Assembly: GCF_002760655.1 (NCBI RefSeq)
Contig: NZ_PDOC01000001.1
Location: 372,001 to 436,000 of the forward strand
DNA length: 64,000 nt
DNA from: Massilia eurypsychrophila
GTDB lineage: Bacteria > Pseudomonadota > Gammaproteobacteria > Burkholderiales > Burkholderiaceae_D
Direction: 5' to 3'
This document shows positions 47,245 through 57,888 of the stretch, in pieces. Each line of letters opens with the position of its first letter. The stretch's first letter is position 1. Under the pieces are notes generated by a model. That model searched no databases. It was not told the DNA's origin and worked only from the letters and a program-made list of their open reading frames with translations. The position numbers were made by a program, and so were the translations under genes.

Positions 47245-47985
47245 ATGGCTAGAGTTGCATTAGTAACCGGCGGTATGGGTGGTCTGGGCGAAGCGGTGTG
47301 CATCAAGCTGGCCGCGCTCGGCTATACGGTAGTGACGACGTATTCGCCAGGCAGCACCAAGGTGCAGGGCTGGCTCGCGTCGACGCGCGACATGGGCTTC
47401 GATTTCAAGGCCTACGAGTGCGACGTCGCCGACTACGATTCGTCGGCCGCGTGCGTGGCGAAGATCGTCGCCGAAGTGGGCGAGGTCGATGTGCTGGTCA
47501 ACAACGCCGGCATCACGCGCGACATGACGTTCAAGAAAATGGACAAGCCGAACTGGGACGCAGTGATGCGCACCGACCTCGACTCCGTCTTCAACATGAC
47601 CAAGCCGATCTGCGATGGCATGGTCGAGCGCGGCTGGGGGCGGATCATCAACATCTCGTCCGTCAACGGCCAGAAGGGCGCGTTCGGCCAGACCAACTAT
47701 TCGGCCGCCAAGGCCGGCATGCACGGCTTTACCAAGGCGCTGGCGCTGGAAGTGGCGCGCAAGGGCGTCACCGTCAACACCATCTCGCCCGGCTACATCG
47801 GCACCAAGATGGTGATGGCGATTCCGCAGGAGGTGCTCGACACCAAGATCATCCCGCAGATTCCAATGGCGCGCCTGGGCAAGCCGGAAGAAGTGGCCGG
47901 CCTGGTCGCTTACCTGTCGTCGGACGAAGCGGCCTTCGTCACCGGCGCCAACATCGCCATCAACGGCGGCCAGCACATGTCGTAA
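47245..47985 (+). CDS. phaB: Acetoacetyl-CoA reductase
   Basis: A 246-residue short-chain dehydrogenase that reduces acetoacetyl-CoA to (R)-3-hydroxybutyryl-CoA with NADPH. The cofactor motif is TGGMGGLGEAVC and the catalytic set is Ser in NISSVNGQKG, Tyr and Lys in YSAAKAG. The ending NGGQHMS is the PhaB signature that separates it from FabG. GGAGGAG precedes the ATG. It follows phaA by 45 bases and ends at a strong terminator. Confidence 0.94.
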   Translation: MARVALVTGGMGGLGEAVCIKLAALGYTVVTTYSPGSTKVQGWLASTRDMGFDFKAYECDVADYDSSAACVAKIVAEVGEVDVLVNNAGITRDMTFKKMDKPNWDAVMRTDLDSVFNMTKPICDGMVERGWGRIINISSVNGQKGAFGQTNYSAAKAGMHGFTKALALEVARKGVTVNTISPGYIGTKMVMAIPQEVLDTKIIPQIPMARLGKPEEVAGLVAYLSSDEAAFVTGANIAINGGQHMS

Positions 47986-48008
47986 GCGTTCGTCGTTACA
48001 CGAAAGAC

Positions 48009-48042
48009 CGTCGTGCCCGCCACTGGCGGGCACGACGCTTTT
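48009..48042 (+). terminator. Terminator of the phaA-phaB operon
   Basis: A perfect 14-base inverted repeat (arm CGTCGTGCCCGCCA, one base between the arms, in practice a small loop) is followed by CTTTT. It lies 24 bases past the phaB stop. Confidence 0.9.
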
Positions 48043-48069
48043 AAGTCGACGTATTCCTGTGAGGAACGT

Positions 48070-48819
48070 ATGACGCTGAGTGCCAAACCCTACCTGCGCG
48101 ACATCTCGATGCGCGACGATGACGACATCGACCTCGATCGCTACCCCTTCAACATCCCCGCCGTGCGCGACCTGAACCGCCTGTCGTTCCACCCTGACGT
48201 GACGTTTTTCGTCGGCGAAAACGGCGCCGTCAAGTCGACCATGCTCGAAGCGATTGCCGTGGCGATGGGCCTGCCGGCCGAAGGCGGCTCGCGCAATGTC
48301 TCGCGCCAGCAGCAGGAGGTATCGCCGCTGCAAAGCGTGCTGCGCCTGTCGAAGGGCTTCAAGGCGCCGCGCTGGTCGTACTTCCTGCGCGCCGAAAGCG
48401 CCTTCGACGTCATCAGCTACATCGACGAGACCTGGAAGGATTCGTTTCCGCGGCGGCCGCCCCCGGTGTCGCTGCACAAAAGTTCGCACGGCGAAGCGTT
48501 CATGCAGCTGCTGCTCGACCTTGGCCCCGACGGCTTTTACCTGCTCGACGAACCGGAAGCGGCGCTGTCGCCGAACCGCCAGCTGGCGGCGCTGTCGGCC
48601 ATCGACCAGCTGGTCAAGCGCGGCTCGCAATTTATCATCGCCACCCATTCGCCGATCCTGCTGGCCTACCCAAACGCTAAAATCATGGTGTTCGACCAGG
48701 CCGGCCTGTCCGAGGTCGCCTACGAGGACACCGAGCACTACGCGGTCACCCGCGATTTCCTCAACCACTACCAACGGCGCATCGAGCAGCTGCTCGGCGA
48801 CGACGAGGACGACGAATGA
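48070..48819 (+). CDS. AAA family (ABC-type) ATPase with altered Walker A
   Basis: A 249-residue SMC/ABC-like ATPase (AAA_21/AAA_15 group). Walker A is at residues 49-57, but reads GENGAVKST: the glycine before the lysine is Val54 (GTC at 48229-48231, one base from GGC). The other ATPase parts are intact: a Q-loop region, GEAFMQLLLDLGPDGFYLLDEPEAALSP with Walker B, and the switch His in FIIATHSPILLA. GAGGAACG precedes the ATG at 48070. The ending is very acidic (LLGDDEDDE) and overlaps the next gene by four bases. The function of this small stand-alone family is unknown. Confidence 0.85.
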   Translation: MTLSAKPYLRDISMRDDDDIDLDRYPFNIPAVRDLNRLSFHPDVTFFVGENGAVKSTMLEAIAVAMGLPAEGGSRNVSRQQQEVSPLQSVLRLSKGFKAPRWSYFLRAESAFDVISYIDETWKDSFPRRPPPVSLHKSSHGEAFMQLLLDLGPDGFYLLDEPEAALSPNRQLAALSAIDQLVKRGSQFIIATHSPILLAYPNAKIMVFDQAGLSEVAYEDTEHYAVTRDFLNHYQRRIEQLLGDDEDDE

Positions 48820-50135
48820 ACTCTTTGCCCCACGGCGGCCTGGCGCTGGCAGCACTTGACGAACAGCTGCTGCAGCCCGGCGTGAAAGGGCTGCCGATCA
48901 CCGCGCCGCTGCGCCAGGGCGCGCTCGGCGTGCAAGGCTGGAACGTGCTGCGCGGCGACACCAGCTTCCCGGTCGCGCTGCTCAAGGCGTCGGCGCTGCG
49001 CCACAATCTCGACTGGATGCGGCGCTTCTGTGCGCAGTACGGCGTCACCCTGGCGCCGCACGGCAAGACGACCATGAGCCCGCAGCTGTTCGGCGCCCAG
49101 CTGGCCAACGGCGCGTGGGGCATCACGCTCGCTAGCGCCACCCAGGTCCAGGTCGCGCACCGCTTCGGCGTGCGCCGCGTGCTGCTGGCCAACCAGCTGG
49201 TCGCGCGCGCCGACATCAACAGCGTGCTGCAGCTGATGCACGACGATCCGGCGTTCGAGTTTTTCGCGCTGGTCGACTCCGTCGCCGGCGTCACGCGGCT
49301 GGCCGATGCGCTGGCCGACCATCCACTGGCGCGCCCGCTGCCGCTGCTGGTCGAGCTGGGCCTGGCCGGCAAGCGCGCCGGCTGCCGCACCGACGCCGAA
49401 GCGATGGTCGTGGCGCGCGCGGTGGCCGCCGCGCCCAACCTGCAGCTGGCCGGCATCGAGGGTTACGAGGGCTTGCTGGTGTCGGACCAGCGCGACGACG
49501 ACCTGCGCGCGGTGAACGACTTCGTCGCGCGCCTGGCCGCGCTGGCCCGCGCCTGCGACGAGGAGCGCCTGTTCGGCGGCGCCCAGATTGTGCTGTCGGC
49601 CGGCGGCTCCGGCTACTTCGACCTGGTCGCGCGCGGCTTCGCCGGCATTGAAGGCATGTCGCGTCCGGTGCTGGCGGTACTGCGCAGCGGCTGCTACCTG
49701 ACGTCCGATCACGGCTCCTACCTGCGCCAGATCGGCGAACTCGACGTGCGCGAGGAAGGCCATGCGGCGCTTGGCGGCGCGGCGCTGCAGCCGGCGCTGG
49801 AAGTGTGGAGCGTGGTGCAGTCGCGGCCCGAACCGGGCCTGGCGATCCTCGGCATGGGCAAGCGCGACGCCTCGTACGACATCGAGCTGCCGATTCCGCT
49901 GGTGTGGCATCGCCCCGGACCCGGCGCGCCCGAGCCACTGCCGGCCGGCTGCGCCATTGTCAAGATGAACGACCAGCACGCCTACCTGCAGCTGCCTGCC
50001 GGCTTTGATCTGGAAGTGGGCGACCTGGTCGGCTGCGGCATTTCGCATCCGTGCACCACGTTCGACAAATGGCCGCTGCTGCTGGCGGTGGACGACGACT
50101 ACGCAGTGCGCTACGCGATCAATACCTTCTTCTGA
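48816..50135 (+). CDS. D-threonine aldolase/D-serine dehydratase-like amino acid deaminase
   Basis: A 439-residue PLP enzyme of the DSD1 fold (alanine-racemase-like TIM barrel plus a small beta domain). The PLP lysine is in LAPHGKTTMSPQLF. The zinc ligands typical of the eukaryote-type D-serine dehydratase are in the C-terminal GCGISHPCTTFDKW (His and Cys). It should convert D-serine or a related D-amino acid to a 2-oxo acid and ammonia. The ATG overlaps the stop of the AAA ATPase gene (ATGA), implying coupled translation. Confidence 0.85.
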   Translation: MNSLPHGGLALAALDEQLLQPGVKGLPITAPLRQGALGVQGWNVLRGDTSFPVALLKASALRHNLDWMRRFCAQYGVTLAPHGKTTMSPQLFGAQLANGAWGITLASATQVQVAHRFGVRRVLLANQLVARADINSVLQLMHDDPAFEFFALVDSVAGVTRLADALADHPLARPLPLLVELGLAGKRAGCRTDAEAMVVARAVAAAPNLQLAGIEGYEGLLVSDQRDDDLRAVNDFVARLAALARACDEERLFGGAQIVLSAGGSGYFDLVARGFAGIEGMSRPVLAVLRSGCYLTSDHGSYLRQIGELDVREEGHAALGGAALQPALEVWSVVQSRPEPGLAILGMGKRDASYDIELPIPLVWHRPGPGAPEPLPAGCAIVKMNDQHAYLQLPAGFDLEVGDLVGCGISHPCTTFDKWPLLLAVDDDYAVRYAINTFF

Positions 50136-50184
50136 GTGCTGGCCGGCAGGGTACAATCGCGGCTCCACCATGATGAGAAACGCC

Positions 50185-51141
50185 ATGCACGAGAGCCCGC
50201 CATCGCTGTTCCCGCCGATCCAGCCGAACCGGCACGGCATGCTCGACGTCGACCCGCTGCACAGCATCTACTGGGAAGAAGTCGGCAATCCCGACGGCGT
50301 ACCGGTGCTGTTCCTGCACGGCGGCCCGGGCGCCGGCCTGTCGCCGCAGCACCGCCGCTTTTTCGATCCGCAGCACTACCGCGTGATCCTGTTCGACCAG
50401 CGCGGCGCCGGCAAGTCGACGCCGCTGGGCGAATGGCGCAACAACACCACCCAGCTGCTTATCGAAGACATTGAAACGCTGCGCGTCAAATTCGGCATCG
50501 AACAGTGGCTCGTGTTCGGCGGCTCGTGGGGTTCGACCTTGGCGCTGGCATACGGCCAGGCGCATCCGCAGCGCTGCCTCGGCTTCGTCTTGCGCGGCAT
50601 TTTCCTTTGCACCGCCGCCGAGATCGACTTCTTTATCAACGGCGTGCAGTCTTTCTATCCTGAGCTCTACGATGAATTCATCGCGCCGATTCCCGAAGCC
50701 GAGCGCGGCGACCTGCTCAAGGCCTACACCACGCGCATGCTGTGCGACGACCCGGCGAGCTACTGGCCGGCGGCGCGCGCCTGGAGCCGCTTCGAAGGCC
50801 GCCGCGTATTCCTGCTGCCGCAGCCGGAAGACCCGGCGTCGGACACGCTCGACCTTGGTGTCGGCCGGCTCGAGTCGCACTACATGAGCCACCTTGGTTT
50901 TTTCGACGAGGGCCAGCTGTTGCGCGACATCGGCCGCATCGCGCATTTGCCGGCGGTGATCGTGCAGGGACGCTACGACGTCATCTGCCCGCCGGTGTCG
51001 GCCTACCGGCTGCACCAGGCCTGGCCGGGATCGCGGCTGCGCATGATTGCCGACGCCGGCCACGGCGCGCTCGAAACCGGCATCGCGCAGGCGCTGGTGG
51101 CGGCCACCGAGCAGTTCAAGCGGCTGGGCCGATTCGAATGA
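50185..51141 (+). CDS. pip: Proline iminopeptidase
   Basis: A protein of about 318 residues, S33 family alpha/beta hydrolase that removes N-terminal proline. The oxyanion segment HGGPGAGL, the nucleophile in VFGGSWGSTLALAY (GxSxG), the Asp in GRYDVICP and the His in DAGHGALE are all visible, as is the family DQRGAGKSTP. Starts at 50170 and 50173 are also possible; 50185 is chosen for the family N-terminus. It ends with an ATGA overlap with the DUF2721 gene. Confidence 0.93.
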   Translation: MHESPPSLFPPIQPNRHGMLDVDPLHSIYWEEVGNPDGVPVLFLHGGPGAGLSPQHRRFFDPQHYRVILFDQRGAGKSTPLGEWRNNTTQLLIEDIETLRVKFGIEQWLVFGGSWGSTLALAYGQAHPQRCLGFVLRGIFLCTAAEIDFFINGVQSFYPELYDEFIAPIPEAERGDLLKAYTTRMLCDDPASYWPAARAWSRFEGRRVFLLPQPEDPASDTLDLGVGRLESHYMSHLGFFDEGQLLRDIGRIAHLPAVIVQGRYDVICPPVSAYRLHQAWPGSRLRMIADAGHGALETGIAQALVAATEQFKRLGRFE

Positions 51142-51584
51142 ATATCCAGATCAGCGATATCGGCCACGTGATCCAGCTGGCGATCGCGCCGGTGTTCCTG
51201 CTCACCGGCGTGGCCACCAAGCTGACGGTGCTGACGAACCGGCTGGCGCGCATCATCGACCGTTCGCGCGTGCTCGAAGACCGGCTCCAGGTCAACCACG
51301 ACATCCAGTACACGGCCGAACTCGACATCCTGTACGGCCGCGCGCACCTGATCAACGCCGCCATCACGCTGTCGACCGCCTGCGGGCTGCTGATCTGCGT
51401 CGTCATTGCGATGCTGTTCCTGGGCGACACCACCAGCCTGCCGCTCGACCGCTACATCGCCGCCTTCTTCGTGCTGGCGATGGTTGCGCTGATCGGCAGT
51501 TTCTGCTTCCTGCTGCGCGAGATCTTCATCGCCTCCAAACACATGCGCATCGCCCATGTCGCGCGCCGCGCGCGTGGCCGCTGA
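51138..51584 (+). CDS. DUF2721 family membrane protein
   Basis: A 148-residue inner-membrane protein with three hydrophobic segments (about 10-28, 75-98 and 105-130). The family motif region VATKLTVLTNRLARIIDRSR lies in the first cytoplasmic stretch. The ATG overlaps the prolyl aminopeptidase stop by four bases. DUF2721 has no known function. Confidence 0.85.
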   Translation: MNIQISDIGHVIQLAIAPVFLLTGVATKLTVLTNRLARIIDRSRVLEDRLQVNHDIQYTAELDILYGRAHLINAAITLSTACGLLICVVIAMLFLGDTTSLPLDRYIAAFFVLAMVALIGSFCFLLREIFIASKHMRIAHVARRARGR

Positions 51585-51618
51585 TCGCGCCCACACCATT
51601 ACCGGATCAATTCACACC

Positions 51619-52074
51619 ATGCACGACTACAAACGCCCACCAACCCTCCACCGCTACGGCCAGCGCGCCGAACTCGAACTGGCGCTGCGCGAAGGCCAGT
51701 TCCGCCTGGTGCCGGCCAATCCCTTCATGACGCTGTCGTTTTCCACCGTCTGGGACAAGTCGCTGTTCGACCTGCTCGGCCAGGCCGACAGCTGCCTGGT
51801 CATTCATAACACCGACGCATTCGGCGAGATGCTGCACCGCGCAGTGCAGAAGGTGCTGCCCACCTGGGCCGGCATCGACGGCGAAGTCGAATACGGCGTG
51901 CGCGCCGCGCTCGGCGCCGCGTTCACCAAGTCGAGCGCCGAAGCGCACGAACACGAGTGGCTGTTCGCCTGGCGCCCAATGACGCCGCAAAGCAGGATGA
52001 ATCCGCTGACGATCAAGATCGGCAGCATCGAGTCGTTTGCCGAACTGCGCGAGCGCGATAGCTACCAGGCGTAA
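51619..52074 (+). CDS. Hypothetical protein (151 residues)
   Basis: A soluble protein starting MHDYKRPPTLHRYGQRAELE at the ATG at 51619; the open frame extends upstream over the DUF2721 gene end but is not protein-like there. Notable stretches are FRLVPANPFMTLSFSTVWDK and EHEWLFAWRPMTPQ. There is no signal peptide, membrane span or familiar motif. Codon use matches the core genome. Function unknown; it is probably cotranscribed with the preceding gene (34-base gap). Confidence 0.65.
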   Translation: MHDYKRPPTLHRYGQRAELELALREGQFRLVPANPFMTLSFSTVWDKSLFDLLGQADSCLVIHNTDAFGEMLHRAVQKVLPTWAGIDGEVEYGVRAALGAAFTKSSAEAHEHEWLFAWRPMTPQSRMNPLTIKIGSIESFAELRERDSYQA

Positions 52075-52089
52075 GGCCGCGAGGGTTGT

Positions 52090-52641
52090 CTAGTCGGTGC
52101 GGTCGAGGCGCTGCAGCACGGCGGCCATCATCTTTTCGATGTCGCCGCGGATCAGGTTTGAGCCGAGCATCCCCGGCACATGGAACTTCGGCGCCAGCGT
52201 GCCGCTGTAGAGCACCCGCGTGCCGCCCGTCTGCGCCACCGGCACCAGCTGCCAGGTGCAGCGGTAGACCCGCATGTCGCCGTCCACCAGGCTGATGTCG
52301 ATCTGCGTGATCGGCTGCTCGCGCACCTGCACCACCAGGCGGATCTCGCGCCGCAAGAACAGCAGGCGCGCTTCGCCGAACTGCTCGATGACCGCCTCGT
52401 CGCCGCTGCGCGAGATCACCCGCGCGCTGCGCAGGTCGGGCACGAATTCGGGCATGCGCTCGTAGTCGGTCAGGATGCGCCACACCGCCGCCGGCGCCGC
52501 CGCTACTTCGCCGCGCGCGCTGATCTGGTAGACCTTGCCGTCGGCGCCGTCGACCCGCTCGACGCTGACGTCGACCGCAGGCTGCGCCAGCGCCGGCAGC
52601 GCGGCAGCCATCATCAAACAAAAGCACAGTCGCGCGATCAT
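52090..52641 (-). CDS. SRPBCC (START-like) family exported protein
   Basis: A 183-residue protein with a signal peptide (MIARLCFCLMMAAALPALAQ). The rest follows the SRPBCC/polyketide-cyclase-like fold: a start strand, WRILTDYERMPEFVPDLRSA as the family helix-loop, and a long C-terminal helix (NLIRGDIEKMMAAVLQRL). Such proteins have a hydrophobic cavity for small ligands; the ligand is unknown. It converges on the 151-residue hypothetical gene and diverges from fadH. Confidence 0.82.
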   Translation of the reverse strand: MIARLCFCLMMAAALPALAQPAVDVSVERVDGADGKVYQISARGEVAAAPAAVWRILTDYERMPEFVPDLRSARVISRSGDEAVIEQFGEARLLFLRREIRLVVQVREQPITQIDISLVDGDMRVYRCTWQLVPVAQTGGTRVLYSGTLAPKFHVPGMLGSNLIRGDIEKMMAAVLQRLDRTD

Positions 52642-52709
52642 GGTCTTAGCCTACGGTAAAGCGTTGCGGCTGACAAGCGTGCGCCCGTGTCGTCAGCGTC
52701 AACAACACC

Positions 52710-52739
52710 GGGGTCTGACCCAGAAAACGGGTCAGCCCC
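52710..52739. repeat. Short degenerate GGGTCTGACCC repeat (element D)
   Basis: GGGGTCTGACCC and GGGTCAGCCCC lie 7 bases apart and form an imperfect inverted repeat in the gap between the divergent SRPBCC and fadH genes. It carries the same core as the elements at 18.7, 42 and 54.9 kb but lacks the 66-bp spacing. Confidence 0.6.
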
Positions 52740-52771
52740 CTCGGCGAGCGCCGCGGCTTGTCAAAATTTAG

Positions 52772-54877
<2,106 letters not shown>

Positions 54878-54883
54878 AGTGCG

Positions 54884-54903
54884 GGTCTGACCTAGGTCAG
54901 ACC
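54884..54903. repeat. 20-bp perfect palindrome of the GGTCTGACC family (element E)
   Basis: GGTCTGACCTAGGTCAGACC, six bases after the fadH stop and between two convergent genes. It consists of the two half-sites placed directly back to back, so it may be a minimal member of the family or an excision product. Confidence 0.7.
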
Positions 54904-54953
54904 ACATCTACAGCGTGTTAGTTCCCGATGATCGGCACGTTTGCGATATCGGG

Positions 54954-56075
54954 TTATTTTTTGCGGACGACGACGCAGCCGATCGAGTAGCCGGCGCCGA
55001 ACGAGCAGATGACGCCGAGCGCGCCAGCCGGCATGTCGTCCTGGTGCTTGTGGAAGGCGATAATCGAGCCGGCCGACGACGTGTTGGCGTAGGTGTCGAG
55101 AATGACCGGCGCCTCGTTCGGCTCGGCGTCGCGTCCGAGCAGCATCTTGGTGATCAGGAGGTTCATGCTCAGGTTGGCCTGGTGCAGCCAGAAGCGCGAT
55201 ACTTGCGCCACTTCGAGGCCGGCCGCCGCCACCGTGTCGCGGATCATCTCGGCGGCCATCGGGCACACTTCCTTGAACACCTTGCGGCCTTGCTGGCGAA
55301 ACAGCTTGTCGGCCTTGCCGACGCCGGATTCGTCGAAGCGGTTCATGAAGCCGAAGTTGTTGCGGATGTTGTTGGAGAACTTGGTCTTGAGCTTGGACTC
55401 GAGGATCTCGAACTGGTGTTCGCCGACTGCGTTGTCGGCGCCTTCGATGACGATGGCGGTGCAGGCGTCGCCGAAGATGAAGTGGCTGTCGCGGTCGCGG
55501 AAGTTCAGGTGGCCGCTGGTGATTTCGGGATTGAGCACAAGCGCGGCGCGGGCCTGGCCGCTTTGCACGGCCGCCATCGCGGTCTGGATGCCGAACGTGG
55601 CCGACGAGCAGGCAACGTTCATGTCGAAGCCGTAGCCGTCGATGCCGAGCGCTTCCTGCACTTCGACCGCCATCGCCGGGTAGGCGCGCTGCATGTTGCT
55701 GCAGGCGACGATCACCATGTCGATGTCGGCGGCGACGCGGCCGGCGCGCGCGAGCGCCTGGCGCGCCGCGGCGACGCAGATTTCGGCCTGCAGCGACAGT
55801 TCGTCGTCGGGCCGCTCGGCGATGCGCGCCGTCATGCGGGTCGGGTCGAGGATGCCTTCCTTTTCCATCACGTAGCGCGACTTGATGCCGGACGCTTTTT
55901 CGATGAAGGCGGCGCTCGAGCCTTCGATCGCGGCGACGTCGCCGGCGGCAATCGCGGCGGCGTTGTCGGCGTTGAACAGTTCGGCGTAGGCATTGAAGGC
56001 GACCACCAGTTCTTCGTTGGAGATGGAGTGGGTTGGCGTAAACAGGCCAGTGCCGCTGATGACGACTTGTTTCAT
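54954..56075 (-). CDS. Beta-ketoacyl-ACP synthase III-like protein
   Basis: A 373-residue thiolase-fold condensing enzyme, longer than E. coli FabH (317) because of inserts. The catalytic Cys is in [13 protein letters not shown], the His in [11 protein letters not shown] and the Asn in [10 protein letters not shown]. It belongs to the FabH-like group that includes the P. aeruginosa PA3286 type, which can use acyl-CoA from beta-oxidation (known for that enzyme, inferred here). The ATG at 56075 is the family start. It is convergent with fadH. Confidence 0.85.
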   Translation of the reverse strand: MKQVVISGTGLFTPTHSISNEELVVAFNAYAELFNADNAAAIAAGDVAAIEGSSAAFIEKASGIKSRYVMEKEGILDPTRMTARIAERPDDELSLQAEICVAAARQALARAGRVAADIDMVIVACSNMQRAYPAMAVEVQEALGIDGYGFDMNVACSSATFGIQTAMAAVQSGQARAALVLNPEITSGHLNFRDRDSHFIFGDACTAIVIEGADNAVGEHQFEILESKLKTKFSNNIRNNFGFMNRFDESGVGKADKLFRQQGRKVFKEVCPMAAEMIRDTVAAAGLEVAQVSRFWLHQANLSMNLLITKMLLGRDAEPNEAPVILDTYANTSSAGSIIAFHKHQDDMPAGALGVICSFGAGYSIGCVVVRKK

Positions 56076-56187
56076 GTTGGTGCTTTCAGAGAAGTGCCAG
56101 GCGGGCCGGCGTGTGCACATATTTTACACATGCGCGTTGCGGCCGGGGAGTTTTGAAGCTGCAGAGCGCAGGCGGCCCTGCGGCGGC

Positions 56188-57627
56188 TCAATGCGCCGGC
56201 GCCTTCGGCTCCTGGCGCGCCAGTTTCGACGCCGGCGTGCTCTTCGACAGCTGTACCGGCAAGCCCTTCAGGTGGTTCAGCGCCTGTCTGAGCTGGAAGT
56301 CGTCGGCGCTGCCGTATTCGAGCGGCGTGCGCTTGCGCTCGATGGCGGCCAGGCGCAGCTCGTCCTCGGCGTCGTCGCGCGCGGCGCGCGCTTCTTCCTT
56401 GCTGCGGTCGTTGGCCAGGTGCTTTTGCAGGTCGGCTTCGCGCATGCGCAGGCCGTTCAGCGCGTCGCCGTCGGCGTTTTCGTCGACCAGGAAATCGGGC
56501 ACGATGCCGCGCGCCTGGATCGAGCGGCCGGCCGGCGTGTAGTAGCGCGCGGTGGTGAGCTTGACGGCGGCGTCGTTCGACAGCGGCCGGATGGTCTGCA
56601 CCGAGCCCTTGCCGAAGGTCTGGCTGCCCATGATGATGGCGCGCTTGTAGTCCTGCAGCGCGCCGGCGACGATTTCGGACGCCGACGCCGAGCCGGAGTT
56701 GACCAGCACCACCAGCGGCACGCTCTTGACGGCGGCCGGCAGGCGCGCCAGCGCGTCGCTGTCGCCGCGCAGCGAGTAGAACTCGGCGCGGCCGTAGAAG
56801 CTTTGTTTGGAGTCGGCCAGCTGGCCGTTGGTCGAGACGATCTCGGCGTCCTTCGGCAGGAACGCGGCCGACACGCCGATGGCCCCTTGCAGCAGGCCGC
56901 CGGGATCGTTGCGCAGGTCGAGCACCAGGCCTTTCAGGTTCGGCTCCTGCTTGTACATGGCGGCCAGGCGGGCGGCCAGGTCGTCGACGGTGGGCTCCTG
57001 GAACTGCGACACGCGCAGCCAGCCGTAGCCCGGTTCGACGATTTTCGCCTTGACGCTTTTCTGCACGATTTCTTCGCGCGCGATGACGAAGGTGAGGGGC
57101 GCGGCGGCGCTCTTGCGCAGCACCGTCAGGGTCACCCTGGTGCGCGGCTCGCCGCGCATCAGCTTGATCGCTTCGTCGAGCGCGAGGCCCTGCACCGGCA
57201 GCGCGTCGATGCGGGTGATCAGGTCGCCGGGCAGGATGCCGGCGCGCCAGGCGGGCGAATCCTCGATCGGTGCGACGATCCTGATGTAGCCTTCCTCGCT
57301 CTGGGAGATCTCGATGCCGAGGCCGACGAACTTGCCCTGGGTGCCTTCGCGCAGCTCGCGGTAGGCTTTCTTGTCGAGGTAGGCCGAGTGCGGGTCGAGC
57401 GAGGCGACCATGCCGGCGATCGCTTCGGTGAGCAGCTTGCGGTCTTCGGTCGCTTCGACATAGTCCGACTTGATCAGGCCGTACACGTCGGACAGCTGGC
57501 GCAGTTCTTCGAGCGGCATGCCGGCGTCGACCGGCTTTTGCGCCAGCGCCGAAAACTGCATCGAGACGGCCACGCCGGCAATCAGGCCAAAGCCGACCAG
57601 GCCGGCGTTCTTCAGTGTAGTGCCCAT
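56188..57627 (-). CDS. C-terminal processing peptidase (S41 family, CtpA-like)
   Basis: A 479-residue protease from the ATG at 57627, with an N-terminal membrane anchor or signal (GLVGFGLIAGVAVSMQFSALA). A PDZ domain follows at about 90-170 (GKFVGLGIEISQSEEGYIRI). The catalytic Ser is in NSGSASASEIVAGAL and the Lys in QTFGKGSVQT, which is the S41 Ser/Lys dyad. A helical, charged C-terminal tail of about 80 residues is rich in Arg and Glu. It works in the periplasm, trimming C-termini or degrading tagged proteins. Confidence 0.92.
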   Translation of the reverse strand: MGTTLKNAGLVGFGLIAGVAVSMQFSALAQKPVDAGMPLEELRQLSDVYGLIKSDYVEATEDRKLLTEAIAGMVASLDPHSAYLDKKAYRELREGTQGKFVGLGIEISQSEEGYIRIVAPIEDSPAWRAGILPGDLITRIDALPVQGLALDEAIKLMRGEPRTRVTLTVLRKSAAAPLTFVIAREEIVQKSVKAKIVEPGYGWLRVSQFQEPTVDDLAARLAAMYKQEPNLKGLVLDLRNDPGGLLQGAIGVSAAFLPKDAEIVSTNGQLADSKQSFYGRAEFYSLRGDSDALARLPAAVKSVPLVVLVNSGSASASEIVAGALQDYKRAIIMGSQTFGKGSVQTIRPLSNDAAVKLTTARYYTPAGRSIQARGIVPDFLVDENADGDALNGLRMREADLQKHLANDRSKEEARAARDDAEDELRLAAIERKRTPLEYGSADDFQLRQALNHLKGLPVQLSKSTPASKLARQEPKAPAH

Positions 57628-57888
57628 GATGGTCCTGACGGCGGCGGTGGCTGCAAGTGGAAACGGTTTTCGCGCCAGCGTGGCGGCGCGCCGATCCAGT
57701 ATACGCTCGATTGCCGCGCACGCGTGTTGCCCGCGCAAGACTTGCCGCTTCGCACGCCAGCGGCGCGCGCGCAGCAGACCGCGCTCCTGCTGACCAAGAT
57801 CACCTGCCGCTGCCGCGCGCTCTGTCACGCTTGGACGCGGCCGTGCCACTTTCGGTCAGCGCCGCCATCTTCTCGGGAACAGGCAACC
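57628..57888. other. Divergent gap between the S41 protease and the epimerase gene
   Basis: About 260 GC-rich bases that must carry both promoters. No repeat, hairpin or further gene was recognised. Confidence 0.3.

Noticed and set aside
55993-57888. Long N-terminal extension of the epimerase frame
   Set aside because: The family N-terminus with its NAD motif begins at 57889; the upstream part is antisense to the S41 protease gene.
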